Below are positions 1 to 9,820 of a stretch of 31,813 nucleotides of DNA, piece by piece. Source of the stretch: Neoconidiobolus thromboides FSU 785. Taxonomy: Eukaryota; Entomophthoromycota; Entomophthoromycetes; Entomophthorales; Neoconidiobolaceae. The notes beneath the pieces were generated by a model. The model made no database searches. It was given only the letters and a program-made list of their open reading frames with translations, and was not told the origin of the DNA. Positions within the stretch are counted from its first letter, which is position 1. Each line of letters starts with the position of its first letter. The translations under genes and the position numbers were made by a program. The stretch is taken from assembly GCA_025603075.1 (NCBI GenBank), contig MU626474.1:1-31813 (forward strand). Direction: 5' to 3'.

Positions 1-856
1 CTCTAAGGAAAGATCTACCCAAGTTACAAACTTTATCATCTGTCTCGTCTTTAATCTCATAATCATTGTTATTTAACTCATCTTTCACACCTCAACCCTT
101 GCTGTTTGACTCATCATTTACTTTAGGTTTTATTTTAACATCTGTCCTAACTTTTATTTCAGCTTTTACTTTAGTATCTATCACATTTGATTTTGGAAAA
201 TTTTGAATAAAAACAGTCTAAAAAATAATGGCACTTTAGTGTGAAACAAGCTTACATTTCCTAATAGTTCCCAATCAAAATCAACCTTAACTATCATGAA
301 CTGTTAATATTAAATAACTAAATCAAATACCAAGTTAGCGGATCCTATAGCAGCTCTTAGAAAGTAGGATAAAACAACATAGGCCTAACATGTATATACC
401 CATAATATATTCTGAGAGCAACTAATAAGATATTTTCGTCTGCATTGACAGTTTTACCCTAAATCATTAGATTGTAATTCAAATTTTCATTAACCCTAAT
501 TATATTTGAGCCTTGCTCATGTACAACAAATATTTTTTTATAATTATTGGGTAGCTTATTTAATATCCTATATATATAGCATAGCGTAACTTGGAAACTA
601 TCCCTTTTAAAAACGATTTTATTCCTTTTATATTTTATTATTTTTACCATTATTATTTTTTTGCTTTGCTTATTAAGTCTTTGATCTTAACTTCATGATA
701 TCTTAAATATGTCATTAAAAACTTCTCATCCAAATAACTAGGTTCATAGATAGATTGAGTTTCTTTTACCATATTATCATCGTCGCTTAACACTATAACA
801 TCCTATAACATTATGTTTTTAATTTCTTTTTTACTACTGTTGGGTACTTTTTTCAT
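1..856 (-). pseudogene. Broken gene with a SUMO-interacting-like motif and possible ubiquitin-like fold
   Basis: Several coding-like exons lie on the minus strand, but no continuous model can be built. The first would start at 856, with a 45-nt GT/AG intron (803-847). The next exon (802 down) encodes an acidic-hydrophobic motif VIVLSDDD, like a SUMO-interacting motif. The frame then stops just after a run of seven A (minus strand; 656-662). One extra A would join it to the 63-codon frame at 459-650. That segment has a beta-strand/helix pattern loosely like the ubiquitin-like or PB1 fold. Further exon-like pieces follow: one below a possible 36-nt intron (459-494), and one ending in a Lys/Asp-rich stretch interrupted by a TGA at 92-94. 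The SIM plus ubiquitin-like order recalls Rad60/NIP45/Esc2, but the resemblance is weak. It could be a pseudogene, or a real gene with sequencing errors that continues off the left edge. Confidence 0.3.
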
Positions 857-1207
857 TCGTATTGAAAATAAAAAATAGTAAAATGGATTGACGTTTTGTA
901 TTAATTTAAGCTTTTATAATAAATTCAATTCATCAAAAAAGCAGCTATTTATTAAACGCTAAGGCAGAGTAGAGTACTGCAACACTAACTGTTTTATTAA
1001 GTAGTAAAGTTGATATTACAGTATTTTATTCTTACTCAGATTTTATAATTTATAGATATGTTTTTATCCTATAATTGAAAATAATAACTTTAAGTTAAGA
1101 ATTTATTTATAATTTAGTGATAAAGAGATATTCTATTTCACTATAAAAGTTTGTATTCACAAATTTACATTTATAAATATTCCAAAATTGAGAATGTTAA
1201 TGAACCA
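857..1207. other. Intergenic, AT-rich
   Basis: About 350 bp of AT-rich sequence between the 3' end of TSPO and the 5' end of the broken gene. No ORF, tRNA or repeat element was recognised. Confidence 0.6.
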
Positions 1208-1744
1208 TCATTGTTCAACAGCCACGAGAGCAGGTTGTACAGCAGCATTTATAGTACGCCCTTGATTAAGTCTCCATACTCTCTTGCAGAGATAGCCAGA
1301 AACAACTAAATAGGCAATATATGGTAACATAATAATGGTAGCAGTGGAACTCACTGGAAGGAAAGTAAGAGTAGCGAGCACAGCAAATATCAAAGTAAAC
1401 AGATGATCAACTAAAGCTAATAAAGGAGATTTAACTCTAAAAAAAAGTGGGCAAAAGTTAACATTGAAGAATAATTGAATACAATATAAAACCAGTTGAA
1501 CTTTAACACTAGTATTATTGAGAATCTTTTGACGCCATACTAAATAACTAGCGATTCCTTGGAATAAATACATAAGTGTCCAAATGGTACCAATAAGAGC
1601 TCTTGGTGGAGCCCAAATTGGCTTCTTTAATTCTGGATAATAAGTTTTAGCATACTTACGTACATGAGAACCAGAACCATAACCTAAGATTTGAGGGAGG
1701 GCTAAGAAGGTAATAAAACCAGCAATACGAGTAATTAAAGTCAT
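1208..1744 (-). CDS. TSPO: TSPO/peripheral benzodiazepine receptor family membrane protein
   Basis: Intronless, 178 residues, close to the 155-190 usual for TspO/MBR proteins. The Met at 1744 is preferred over one 18 codons upstream, because it gives the usual N-terminus running straight into the first membrane helix. Five hydrophobic helices are visible. Family landmarks include WAPPRALIGTIWTLMY (helix 2, the WxPP and VWxxLY region), ASYLVW, then LYCIQLFFNVNFCPLFF, where animal proteins have LNWAWPPIFF, and LPYIAYLVVSGYLCKRVWRLN at the C-terminus. A loose cholesterol-recognition pattern (V-x3-Y-x2-K) is present in VVSGYLCK. In eukaryotes these proteins sit in the outer mitochondrial membrane and bind sterols and tetrapyrroles; that role is inferred here from family. 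The codons are less AT-rich than those of most neighbours. Confidence 0.93.
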   Translation of the reverse strand: MTLITRIAGFITFLALPQILGYGSGSHVRKYAKTYYPELKKPIWAPPRALIGTIWTLMYLFQGIASYLVWRQKILNNTSVKVQLVLYCIQLFFNVNFCPLFFRVKSPLLALVDHLFTLIFAVLATLTFLPVSSTATIIMLPYIAYLVVSGYLCKRVWRLNQGRTINAAVQPALVAVEQ

Positions 1745-2528
1745 TCTTATTTTTAAAAAGCACAGCTTATGTATGATTATATAATATCTAATATTCAATA
1801 TTTAATATTCAGTTGAAGTTTTTTTAAATATTATTCAGGAGATTTCAGAGTTTATTTATACTTACTTTCAAATATTGTACTAACTAAGATCACCCATATT
1901 TAACAAAGTAAAATAAGGTAGATAGTTAAATTAAAGTTGTTTAATTGACAACTTTGCCTCGTTTTATGTTATCTTCAGGCAATCATATTGAATTCTGTAT
2001 ATTACTATATATATTATATATTCAAATGATATAATAAAGATAAGTTTTGATTCATTAAAAATTATTTGAGATTTAATTATAAAGGATCAACTTTTTTTAA
2101 AATGTAACTTTAAACAGCTTGTTTGTATTTTGGTAAATCAAACAATGGACAATTTTGTCTGATTTTAGAATTAAATTATCACTTTTTAATTTAATAATTT
2201 ATAACATCAAAAAAAAAATAAAACATTTCATTACATAATAAAACTATTATTATGGCACTATAATTATTCATTTTTGTATGCTAATATTTAAAATTGAAAT
2301 TCTACTAATGAAATATAGTCAATATAGTTTAGTCTCTAATTAGAATCCAAATATTTTATTTGTTAAAAAACAATCTAAATTGTTCATGAATTTAAGAACT
2401 TATGCATACATTTTGAGCTTTTTGCAATTTGTGACTTAACAATATCTTTCTAACTAAATTTTATATCAAACTTAATTTTTATCAACGATTTTGATAAAGA
2501 TCAATACAAAAAACCGACTATTATAAAA
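1745..2528. other. Divergent promoter region
   Basis: AT-rich spacer between the divergently transcribed TSPO (-) and Ctk3-like (+) genes. No ORF or repeat was recognised; the promoters of both genes must lie here. Confidence 0.6.
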
Positions 2529-3322
2529 ATGAGTGGTTTCACAATAAGACAAGAGTTCCAAACGAAGCTAGTAAATTTAGGAGTTAAACAGAGCGTTTTA
2601 AAAGGATTAAAACAATATTGTATCAAATATTCATCTAACTCGCTAGATCTATTTCACTGCATTTTAGAAAGGATTCACAGTCAACCATTTTTAAACAGAA
2701 TCAATTATTTTTACTTGTTAGAGTGCTGTTGTATTGATGAGAAAGATTCTAAACTGTTAACACTGCAATTTAGTGCAAATTTTCGTAAATTGTTTTATAA
2801 GAATTTCGACTCGATATTAGACGGTTTATTGCCTTGCGATCCTTTAGGTTTAATTAATTTATCAAATGTTAAAAAGGTAGCTTAATAATAGTTATTTATG
2901 AACGATGTTTATTTTTAGACTGTTAAGCTTTTAAGGAGTAAAAATGCATTTAGTGATAAAATTATTGATGAGATGGAGCAAAAAATTAACTGTAGAAATT
3001 TCAGGTAATTTTATTTTAATATTGTAATTATTTACTTATTATATATTAGAGAAACTAAAGTTTTAAATATCCCTAAAGAGGACATATGGAAGAAAATTGA
3101 AGAAGATAGGGAAAGAGTAAATATATTTATTAAGTTAAATACCATAACTAATTTTTTTAGAATAAATGGTACAAAGAAGAGAATTGGACTCAAAAATATG
3201 ATTCAGAAAATAATGAAAAAGAGTTTGATGATTTATTAGATGCATTCCCAGATGTTGAAATGGATACTTTTTTAGAAGATTTAGAGAAAGAGCATGCTAC
3301 ATATGTTTTAGACTGTTTATAG
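2529..3322 (+). CDS. CTK3: CTD kinase subunit gamma (Ctk3/Lsg1-like)
   Basis: Four exons: 2529-2876, 2919-3004, 3050-3116 and 3161-3322, joined by GT/AG introns of 42-45 nt, giving 220 residues. The N-terminal ~115 residues match the Ctk3 helical (CID-like) domain: FQTKLVNLGVKQSVLKGLKQ, then a C-I-K-Y-S segment, LFHCILERI, and RINYFYLLECCC. The C-terminal part holds IWKKIEEDRERNKWYKEENW, very close to the EEDRERHKRLRE signature of the family. Ctk3 stabilises the cyclin/kinase pair Ctk2-Ctk1 that phosphorylates Ser2 of the RNA polymerase II CTD. The tail is acidic. The stop lies only 48 bp from the stop of the convergent CoA-lyase gene. Confidence 0.85.
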
Positions 3323-3370
3323 TTATTAATGAAATGTAAAATTGAAGCGGTAACATAACGATTGGGTGCT

Positions 3371-4858
3371 TTATTTAGGTACTCTAGCTAAAACTCTTTC
3401 AGCCCATTTTACTACTGGAAGATCGATACTATTTAAATAAACATTAAAATTCACAGTATAGTAATTTTAAATAGTATTACACTTGACCATCTAATTCGAA
3501 TGCCCCGAATCCTTTTAGACTATGTTTTTCATAACCTAGCATTTTAATTTAATCTTACTGAATCGACTAGTTTCTTACCTTCTAATATCTTTGTTGCCTT
3601 TTCAATCTCTAATAAAGTGAATAAAAGTGAATAAAAGTCTAGCTAGTGCGTTTAAATTAAATACCTTTGTCATCTGGGATAAACTTAGATTGAATCAGTG
3701 AAACTTGGTTTGGGTGGATAGCTTGCTACAAAAGACATAAAATAAATATAGTTGTTTTAGAATAGTGTACCTTCCCAGTAAATCCCATTTGATACCCTTC
3801 TTCGCACTCCTGCTTTAATATTTCACTATCTTTGAACTCTAAACATACCTATATTTATTAATAATTTAATTTTATAGCCTCGCTGTTATTACCAAATCAA
3901 TGGCTTGTAATTGATAAGCTTTTGCTGTGGTAACCATAGCACTTCTAGCATACAGCATCTCTTTTCTATCACTAGTACGTTTCAATCCTTTTTAAAATTA
4001 ACAAATACTTTTGAAAGTTTCAACAGTATACCTAAATCCGCACAGAAGTCTTCAGCAGCAAACTAGAACAAGTTAACGGCCGCTTTTAAAATAAAGTTAC
4101 TTACAATCAATCCACCCAATTTTTTATCGCTTTTAGCAATCTCTTGTAAATTCATTATCGCCAATGCGCTCTCAATAGATGCAATAATAGCAATCTCATT
4201 TTTACTTTGAAATATTAATAGATATTGACTTTATATTAAATAGTTCTACTTTTTAGGGTTTTTCTTTAAATCAATCATGTGTGAAACAAAGCTTATATCA
4301 TGACTACTTTGAACTTTAGGTATGACAATAGCCTGTAAATTCTCACTTTTTAACTAGCTAATTAATATATTGAATCTAGAACAATGTTTTGTATTTACTA
4401 TTATGTCAAGATCATCATGCTCAAAGCCTAATACATTAAGTAATATACTTCGATAAAAAACATTATATTATTACCAGAGCCAACATGGTTGATACGAACT
4501 GCTCTTTCACTAATAGTATTTGTTGATTCCTTTCAAGAACTTTAATAAAATTTTACAAAGCAAATAAAAGTAACTTACGTTTAAAGTAGCCAAAACTTGG
4601 TTCCTAGCTAAGTCTTTTGACTGAAATGGTACCGAGTCTTCAAGATCATAAGTTAAACAATCAGCTGTTAATTTCATACTGCTAGTTAACTTTCTTGGGT
4701 CACTACCTGGAACTTTTGAAATGTTAATTAATTCTATTTCTCAAACTTGAGTTACCATAAAATAACGCTCTTCTTATACGTTGATTTACTGAAGTAACTA
4801 TATTCCTTCTAGTGACTAATTGAAGTTGACGGCTTACTAAGTTGCTTATATTTCTCAT
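3371..4858 (-). CDS. CLYBL: HpcH/HpaI aldolase family, mitochondrial citramalyl-CoA lyase-like
   Basis: Multi-exon gene (about ten exons, introns ~40-65 nt). Exon 1 (4756-4858) encodes an Arg-rich, acid-free N-terminus that looks like a mitochondrial targeting peptide. A 43-nt intron (4713-4755) then splits the Val codon of ALFYVPGSDPRK, the family's N-terminal strand. Later landmarks in order: LTYDLEDSVPF, AVRINHVGSG (substrate-binding Arg), AIVIPKVQSSHDI, AIIASIESALAIMNLQEIA (metal-binding Glu), FAAEDFCADLG (metal-binding Asp), YARSAMVTTAKAYQLQAIDLV, GYQMGFTGK, AIHPNQ, and a C-terminus ending WAERVLARVPK. The PKVE of animal CLYBL reads PKVQ. CLYBL removes citramalyl-CoA formed from itaconate and also has malate synthase-like activity; the substrate here is inferred. 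One internal acceptor (about 4350) is not certain, so a small part of the protein is unresolved. Confidence 0.85.
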
Positions 4859-5017
4859 TTTGATAATTTGTTAGAAATTGAAAACACGTCAACTTATCCA
4901 GGCTATAAAATCGAAAAATAGATGACGTCACTGTGGTTTTTTTTTCGAAAAATACAAATTAAAAAACTAACTAAAATAAGCACAATACTTAAAAAAGTAT
5001 AAAATAACAGTAGCATA

Positions 5018-5115
5018 TGGGTGATGTTTTCAAGTTCGTTATTTTTTCATCTTTTGAGCACTATTTGAGTGAGAAAATTATTAGTAAAATTCTTAAACAC
5101 AAAAATACATCCCCA
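5018..5115 (+). repeat. MITE-like element, copy 1
   Basis: Forward orientation. TGGGTGATGTTTT at the left, core GAGCACTATTTGAGTG, TTAGTAAAATTCTTAAACAC, and right end ACATCCCCATA. The left end is slightly diverged. Confidence 0.75.
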
Positions 5116-5287
5116 TATATTCAGATATATATTTAAAATTATTGTGGAAAAGTTACTTTATATTTTAATAAAATAAATATCTTGGCCGATAGGATTATAG
5201 TTTAATTTCAAAGTCTCAAAGTTTATAAATAAAATTCAAAACAATAGAAGGGAAGCCTTGCTTATACCTTTTTTATAACCATACACA

Positions 5288-5380
5288 TGGGGAATGTTTT
5301 GATTCATTACTTTTTTCATTTTTCGAGTGCTACTTGAGTAGAATAATTGCTAGCAAAATTCTTAAACAAAAAATAAATTA
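5288..5380 (+). repeat. MITE-like element, copy 2 (right end lost)
   Basis: Forward orientation, TGGGGAATGTTTTGATTCAT through CTTAAACAAAAAATAA. The terminal ACATCCCC is missing, and copy 3 begins almost at once in the opposite orientation. Confidence 0.65.
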
Positions 5381-5386
5381 AGATAA

Positions 5387-5486
5387 GGGGATGTATTTTT
5401 ATGTTTAAGAATTTTACTAACAAATTTTCCACTTAAATAGCGCTTAAAAAATGGAAAAAATAATGAAGTCAAAAAAAGCACTCCCA
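5387..5486 (-). repeat. MITE-like element, copy 3
   Basis: Reverse orientation. Starts GGGGATGTATTTTTATG, contains ACTTAAATAGCGCTTAAAAA, and ends in a decayed CACTCCCATA. Confidence 0.75.
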
Positions 5487-6102
5487 TAAACACTTGATAG
5501 AGGCTCTTTTTTTATAATTTAGATAAACCACATGATAATGTTTTATATCTCAGTACTTTATTAATAATTGTATTTAATAAAACTCATTACAATACTTAAA
5601 CAACAAGTCATTCAAACCGGAATAAAATTGAGTTTGCATCCGAATTATCCCACGTTATAAACAAAGCTTTTTAAAAATCTTGAAGGAGCCCCAATCGGTT
5701 CCCAAGCCTTTTTATTTATAGAAAAAATCCAAAGTGAGTTAAGGGATGAAGATTAAGGTGGAAGGAGTAGGTTAGGTAGGGATATCTATATAAGTTTTAG
5801 GAAGGTTCTTAGTAAGGAGTGGCTTTCTTATTAGAAAGCATTCAGTAACTCATTTCATATTAAAATATAGTAATGCTTATTTACCATTTAAGGGATAAGA
5901 AACTATTTTGGTTCCATAGACAAATAGAATTTGATGTAATTAATAGGATATTTTTAACACTGGTAATGATAAACCTTAGTTTAAGGGAAAAAAGTAAAGA
6001 TTAATAGGATCAAAAATACCCAACTATATCCTTAAAGTCTATAAAAAATATATCCCTTATTTAACCATTGTTGCTTAAGCTAGTTCAATGTTGTACAATA
6101 GG

Positions 6103-6110
6103 TATAAAAG
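6103..6110 (+). promoter_or_regulatory. TATA box of secreted peptide gene
   Basis: TATAAAAG lies 38-45 bp before the ATG at 6148. This argues against using the upstream in-frame ATG at 6088, which precedes it. Confidence 0.5.
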
Positions 6111-6147
6111 AAAGAAATTTCGTATCAACAGTGTTTCAAAAATAAAA

Positions 6148-6288
6148 ATGAACTTATACTTCTTAGCTATCCTTATCCCTTACATTAGCGTATCTCTTGC
6201 TTTACCTCAAGATTTTAGCCAATACTCTGACCTTGATAATGAGGACTCTTCACCTAAGATAGTCCATCGCCCCCGTCATGGTTTCTAG
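6148..6288 (+). CDS. Small secreted peptide, copy A
   Basis: 46 residues. A hydrophobic signal peptide (MNLYFLAILIPYISVSLA) is followed by a short hydrophilic, acidic mature peptide beginning LPQDFSQYSDLDNEDSS, with a basic end HRPRHGF. There are no cysteines. The gene at 15793-15948 encodes a clear paralogue with the same signal peptide and LPQDFSQYSD start but a different C-terminus. Conservation of the reading frame between the diverged copies supports real coding. The start at 6148 is chosen because the paralogue aligns from here and a TATA box lies just upstream. No known family was recognised; function is unknown. It is convergent with U2 copy A. Confidence 0.6.
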   Translation: MNLYFLAILIPYISVSLALPQDFSQYSDLDNEDSSPKIVHRPRHGF

Positions 6289-6894
6289 CTAAAATACACA
6301 TTTACTCTGCGTTTATACTTTATGATGTTTACATTTATTAAATAATTTTGCTATATTTTTTATTATTGAATTACATGTACATTCAAAGGTTTTAATTTAT
6401 TTCGTTTAACAATCATTACCTTTAGTAAAAAAACAGCTCTTTAGCTGAATAAAGCATATGTAACTAATCAATTATACATCAAGTTATTTCAACATCATTT
6501 TTATTTAAATTATTGTCAAAATGTATTTCAATAAAAAGTATTTTTTATGTCTTTAAGTAGATTTTAATTATTGAAGGAAGGAGCTTCGCTCCCAACTGCT
6601 TGCTTTATTAATGAAAATAAGGAAAATTGTAAACTGAATGACATAGGGTTCCTTAAGTAGCTTCACCAATAGTATCTTCAAAATTTAAAATATTAAACAT
6701 TGAAATAACAAGAGTGGGTTAATATTATCCGATATTAGAATCCAAAATGAACTATTAGTATACCAAAATATCTTATTTTTAAATCAAATCTATCTAGCCT
6801 TGATTTGATTACTCTATTCAAAGATGAAAATGAGTAAGTCAAAAATAGTTTCTAGAGAATTAAGTTTTTTAGGAATCTAATTGTGTTATTTTAT
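6289..6894. other. Spacer between peptide gene and U2 copy A
   Basis: About 600 bp, no gene seen. Contains a short stable hairpin GGAGCTTCGCTCC at about 6581-6593. Only the first ~20 bp resemble the spacer of the inverted copy near 15.8 kb. Confidence 0.5.
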
Positions 6895-7084
6895 GAGAGT
6901 TCGGCTTCACCCTGCGGTAGTGCAATACAAGGGAAACCTGTGGAGAGGCATTGAGCAAGCCCAATGCTTTCTCCGAAAACCAAAGATTGAGTTAATAACA
7001 TTTAAGTCCGTAGACTTAATTTCAGTTATTAAACTGAAAAGAACAGATACTACACTTGATCTTAGCCAAAAGGCTTGAGAGGAT
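6895..7084 (-). ncRNA. U2: U2 snRNA, copy A
   Basis: On the minus strand the 5' domain reads GCCTTTTGGCTAAGATCAAG then TGTAGTATCTGTTC. It includes the GTAGTA that pairs with the intron branch site. A stem-loop II, an Sm-like site (AATCTTTGG), stem-loop III (GCATTGGG/CTCAATGC) and stem-loop IV with the GTATTGCACTACC loop follow. U2 forms the core of the U2 snRNP that selects the branch point. The body is identical to copy B as far as I can compare it. The 5' end is placed by analogy with human U2; the 3' end is approximate. Pol II transcription is inferred, with an AATAAAATCG sequence about 30 bp upstream. Confidence 0.95.
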
Positions 7085-7897
7085 TGTAAAGATCAATCAA
7101 TGAGAGTGGCTGCGATTTTATTGCCCGATTGAACTTTTAAAATAATCAAATTGTGGGTTTTTGATTAATCTCATGGGTTAGTTTACTTTAGTTAATTTGC
7201 TGATGTCTTGGAATAATCAAATCATTGTGCTTAGCTTTCTAGAATAAACTAAGCTGGCTTTTGTATTACTGTTCTAAACTAAATATGGATTGAATATTTT
7301 AACTTCAGGGTTACAAAGCTAAAATAGGAAATGCAGTAACAGTTAAATTTCGAGAATATATTATTGAAAATACCTAATCCACGTTTGTGTTATACCAGTA
7401 GTACACAAATTTAATGTGAGTTAAAATCTTTATACAACATACAAATCTAATATACAATAGCAGTAGTTTTCTAAAATTACCTTTTAATTCCAATTCAATC
7501 TTAAATTAATTGTTGATAAAATATCAAACTCTACTCCCCAATTCATACTCTATCACATTTCAAGTGAATGCTTCTTTGAAATTAAAAGCATGTATTTATA
7601 AGATTTTGCTACAAAATAAATTAAATGTAGCTTAGGCATTTTTATTTTTATATTTGCTTAATGGAAAAGTAGAATAATTCTTCATAGTCAGATTTAGATA
7701 ATGTAGAATCAAAAATGCCCAAACTGCGTTTGATTTACTTTTGTAGTAGCATTTAGTTTAACTTTATCAACTTTTTTATAATCAAATTCTTTATTTTGGG
7801 CAGATTTTACGGTAGTAAGCTACATAGATCACTGATATGATATTTAATAATGTATGTAAACAAGCAAAAAGCAATTTATTTACCAAAACAACCTTAT
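7085..7897. other. Intergenic, AT-rich
   Basis: About 800 bp between the U2 copy A promoter and the 3' end of the P450. The 30 bp next to U2 (TCATTGATTGATCTTTACA on the minus strand) are conserved with copy B. Nothing else was recognised. Confidence 0.6.
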
Positions 7898-9820
7898 TCA
7901 CTCATTTTTAAATACATAAACATAGATCGCCTTCTCTGGTGTATTGACAAGATATGACCTGGATCCCATATTTTTTTCATCTTTCAACTTGAACCTAAAA
8001 CTGTAGACTAATGAAGCAGTGGCTAAATAAAGTTCCATCCAAGCTAAACTATAATATAAAATATCAATATCAGTACTATATATTAACTACATGATAATAA
8101 TATTACTTTCTACCTAAACATGCTCTTGGGCCAATTAAAAAGGGCATAAAGTTTTTATGGCTTTGAAATTTACCATTTTGATCAATCCATCGCTCTGGTT
8201 TAAACACACTAGGTTCTTTCCAGTACTTAGGATCGTTTTGAATATAATTTATATCTATTGTGGTAATAGTCTATATCAAAAATAGTGTTAATTATTACAT
8301 AACTGTGAATTTTAGAGAAATACTTTTTCAGGGATAAAATAGCCTTCAATGACTTTACCACCTATTGGAACAACTCTGGGTAAACCACCAGGTACAACAG
8401 GAAACATTCTTAAACCTTCATAAATCACAGCACGAAGATAATCACATTCTTCTTTACATTTAATAAAGTTAATTTGATTCAAATTTTCAAATTGGCCTTT
8501 TAGTTCATTTTTTAATTTCATGTAAATCTGTGGATGTTTTGATAAAAGATAGAAAACCCTAAAAGTAATTTAATATTATTGAACTATTGGTGACTATGAA
8601 TGGTACCATGTTAATGAATTTGATGTCGTATCGGACCCTGCAATTCTATTTTATTAAATTAGTATTGATAATAATTTATGAGTATTGTTTTTACAATTGA
8701 AGTATTGATTCTTCTACTATCTCTTTTTCGCTAAGCTTTTTTCCTGTATCTGGATCGGATGCATTGATTAGAGTGTTTAATATAGAATTCCTATTTGAAT
8801 TTCTTTTTGAATTCTCAATAGCTTCATATGAAAACTAAAAAAATACAATTAGTACTGTTATCGTTATTTATTGATAACAATTACTTTGTAAAGTTGAGTT
8901 ATACTATTAAATTTATAGTGTTTTAAAAATGGGAATATTCCAACCTTAAAGTAATACTTAATATTAGAAATATAAACAATACAATTGACGTTACCATAAG
9001 AGATAAAAAGAAATAGTTCTTAATCCAATCAATAACAGGATGATGCCCATTTTTCAATGTATCAAAGGACTTTCCAAATGCCAAATCACCAATAACATCC
9101 TAATGATCATTTAATAACATAAATTAAATAAAATTTAGCAATCTCACAAATGAAAAATAGTGAAAATAAAGGCTCAGATCAAAATCTTCATTATTTGAGC
9201 TTATATCTCCAACCTTTGTAACTAAACTATTGACGTTTTCCTTAACTAAATACTCAACTTCTAAGATCGATTTATCTGAGAAACTTGACGAAAGTATCTT
9301 TTTCTAGTTTATGTTTAATAATTGGTTGATATTCATATATAAATATTTACTCTTTCGCGATGAAATTCCTTCTTTCTATTTGATTTCAGTTTAGTAATTA
9401 GCAGTCTAATGTTAAAGTTTATTTACCTAGTACTAAGTATCGTTTCGCCAGCAATTTGAAAGCCATTATAAAAGACCGATTTTTCAAAAGAATAAGTTGA
9501 ATAAACTTCTTTTGCTGCTTCATCGGATGATATTGATATACGATTCCAGCCTGATAAAATTTTACACTTTAAATTATTGACAAAATATTATATTTACTTA
9601 TTCGAACAACTTTCCCATATTTCTCGTGCAATATTTTTGAATATAAATGATAAGTACCAGCGAAGGTATATCCCCTGTAAGCCATTGGAAAAATCAAGTT
9701 TATTAACGGACCTGGAACTTTTCTTAATGGACTAAAAAATACATTATATACTACATTGTAAATCCAATAAAATGTTAAAGTAACTATAGTATAATTAAAT
9801 ATTAATATAAAAGTAATCAT
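7898..9820 (-). CDS. Cytochrome P450 monooxygenase (fungal type)
   Basis: Eleven exons (9598-9820, 9427-9550, 9351-9375, 9148-9303, 8995-9099, 8885-8944, 8695-8834, 8607-8645, 8324-8558, 8107-8270, 7898-8048) give an open 473-residue protein, near the usual ~500. Landmarks in order: N-terminal membrane anchor with the proline hinge PLRKVPGP; KEFHRERKKILSSSFS (C-helix region); DVIGDLAFGKSF; I-helix LIAGSDTTSNSLTW (oxygen-activating AGxDTT form); K-helix EGLR (ExxR); FKPERW; and heme loop FLIGPRACLGR with the cysteine ligand. All catalytic landmarks are present, so it should be an active, ER-anchored oxidase. The substrate cannot be told. It has no cluster partners; its neighbours are a U2 gene and an AT desert. 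It sits between the two arms of the inverted duplication. Confidence 0.95.

Larger units (their letters stand above)
4859..6102. other. Intergenic, rich in inverted-repeat elements
   Basis: The first ~630 bp hold three ~100-bp elements (annotated separately). The rest (5490-5890) is AT-rich with no recognised gene. From about 5895 to 6080 the sequence is homologous, in inverted orientation, to 16020-16210, and is part of the duplicated block upstream of the secreted-peptide gene. Confidence 0.6.
5895..7115. repeat. Inverted segmental duplication, arm A
   Basis: Contains a promoter region, secreted peptide gene and U2 snRNA gene. It pairs with 15085-16210 in opposite orientation. Matching blocks include AATTTGATGTAATTAATAGG and GTAAAGATTAATAGGATCAA upstream of the peptide gene, the peptide ORF, and the U2 gene with ~30 bp of promoter. 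The spacers have diverged. Confidence 0.8.

Noticed and set aside
1745-1798. Upstream start for TSPO adding 18 residues.
   Set aside because: The extension is unlike TspO N-termini; the Met at 1744 gives the expected length.
6088-6147. Upstream in-frame ATG that would extend the secreted peptide by 20 residues.
   Set aside because: It lies upstream of the TATA box, would hide the signal peptide, and the extension is not conserved in the paralogue.
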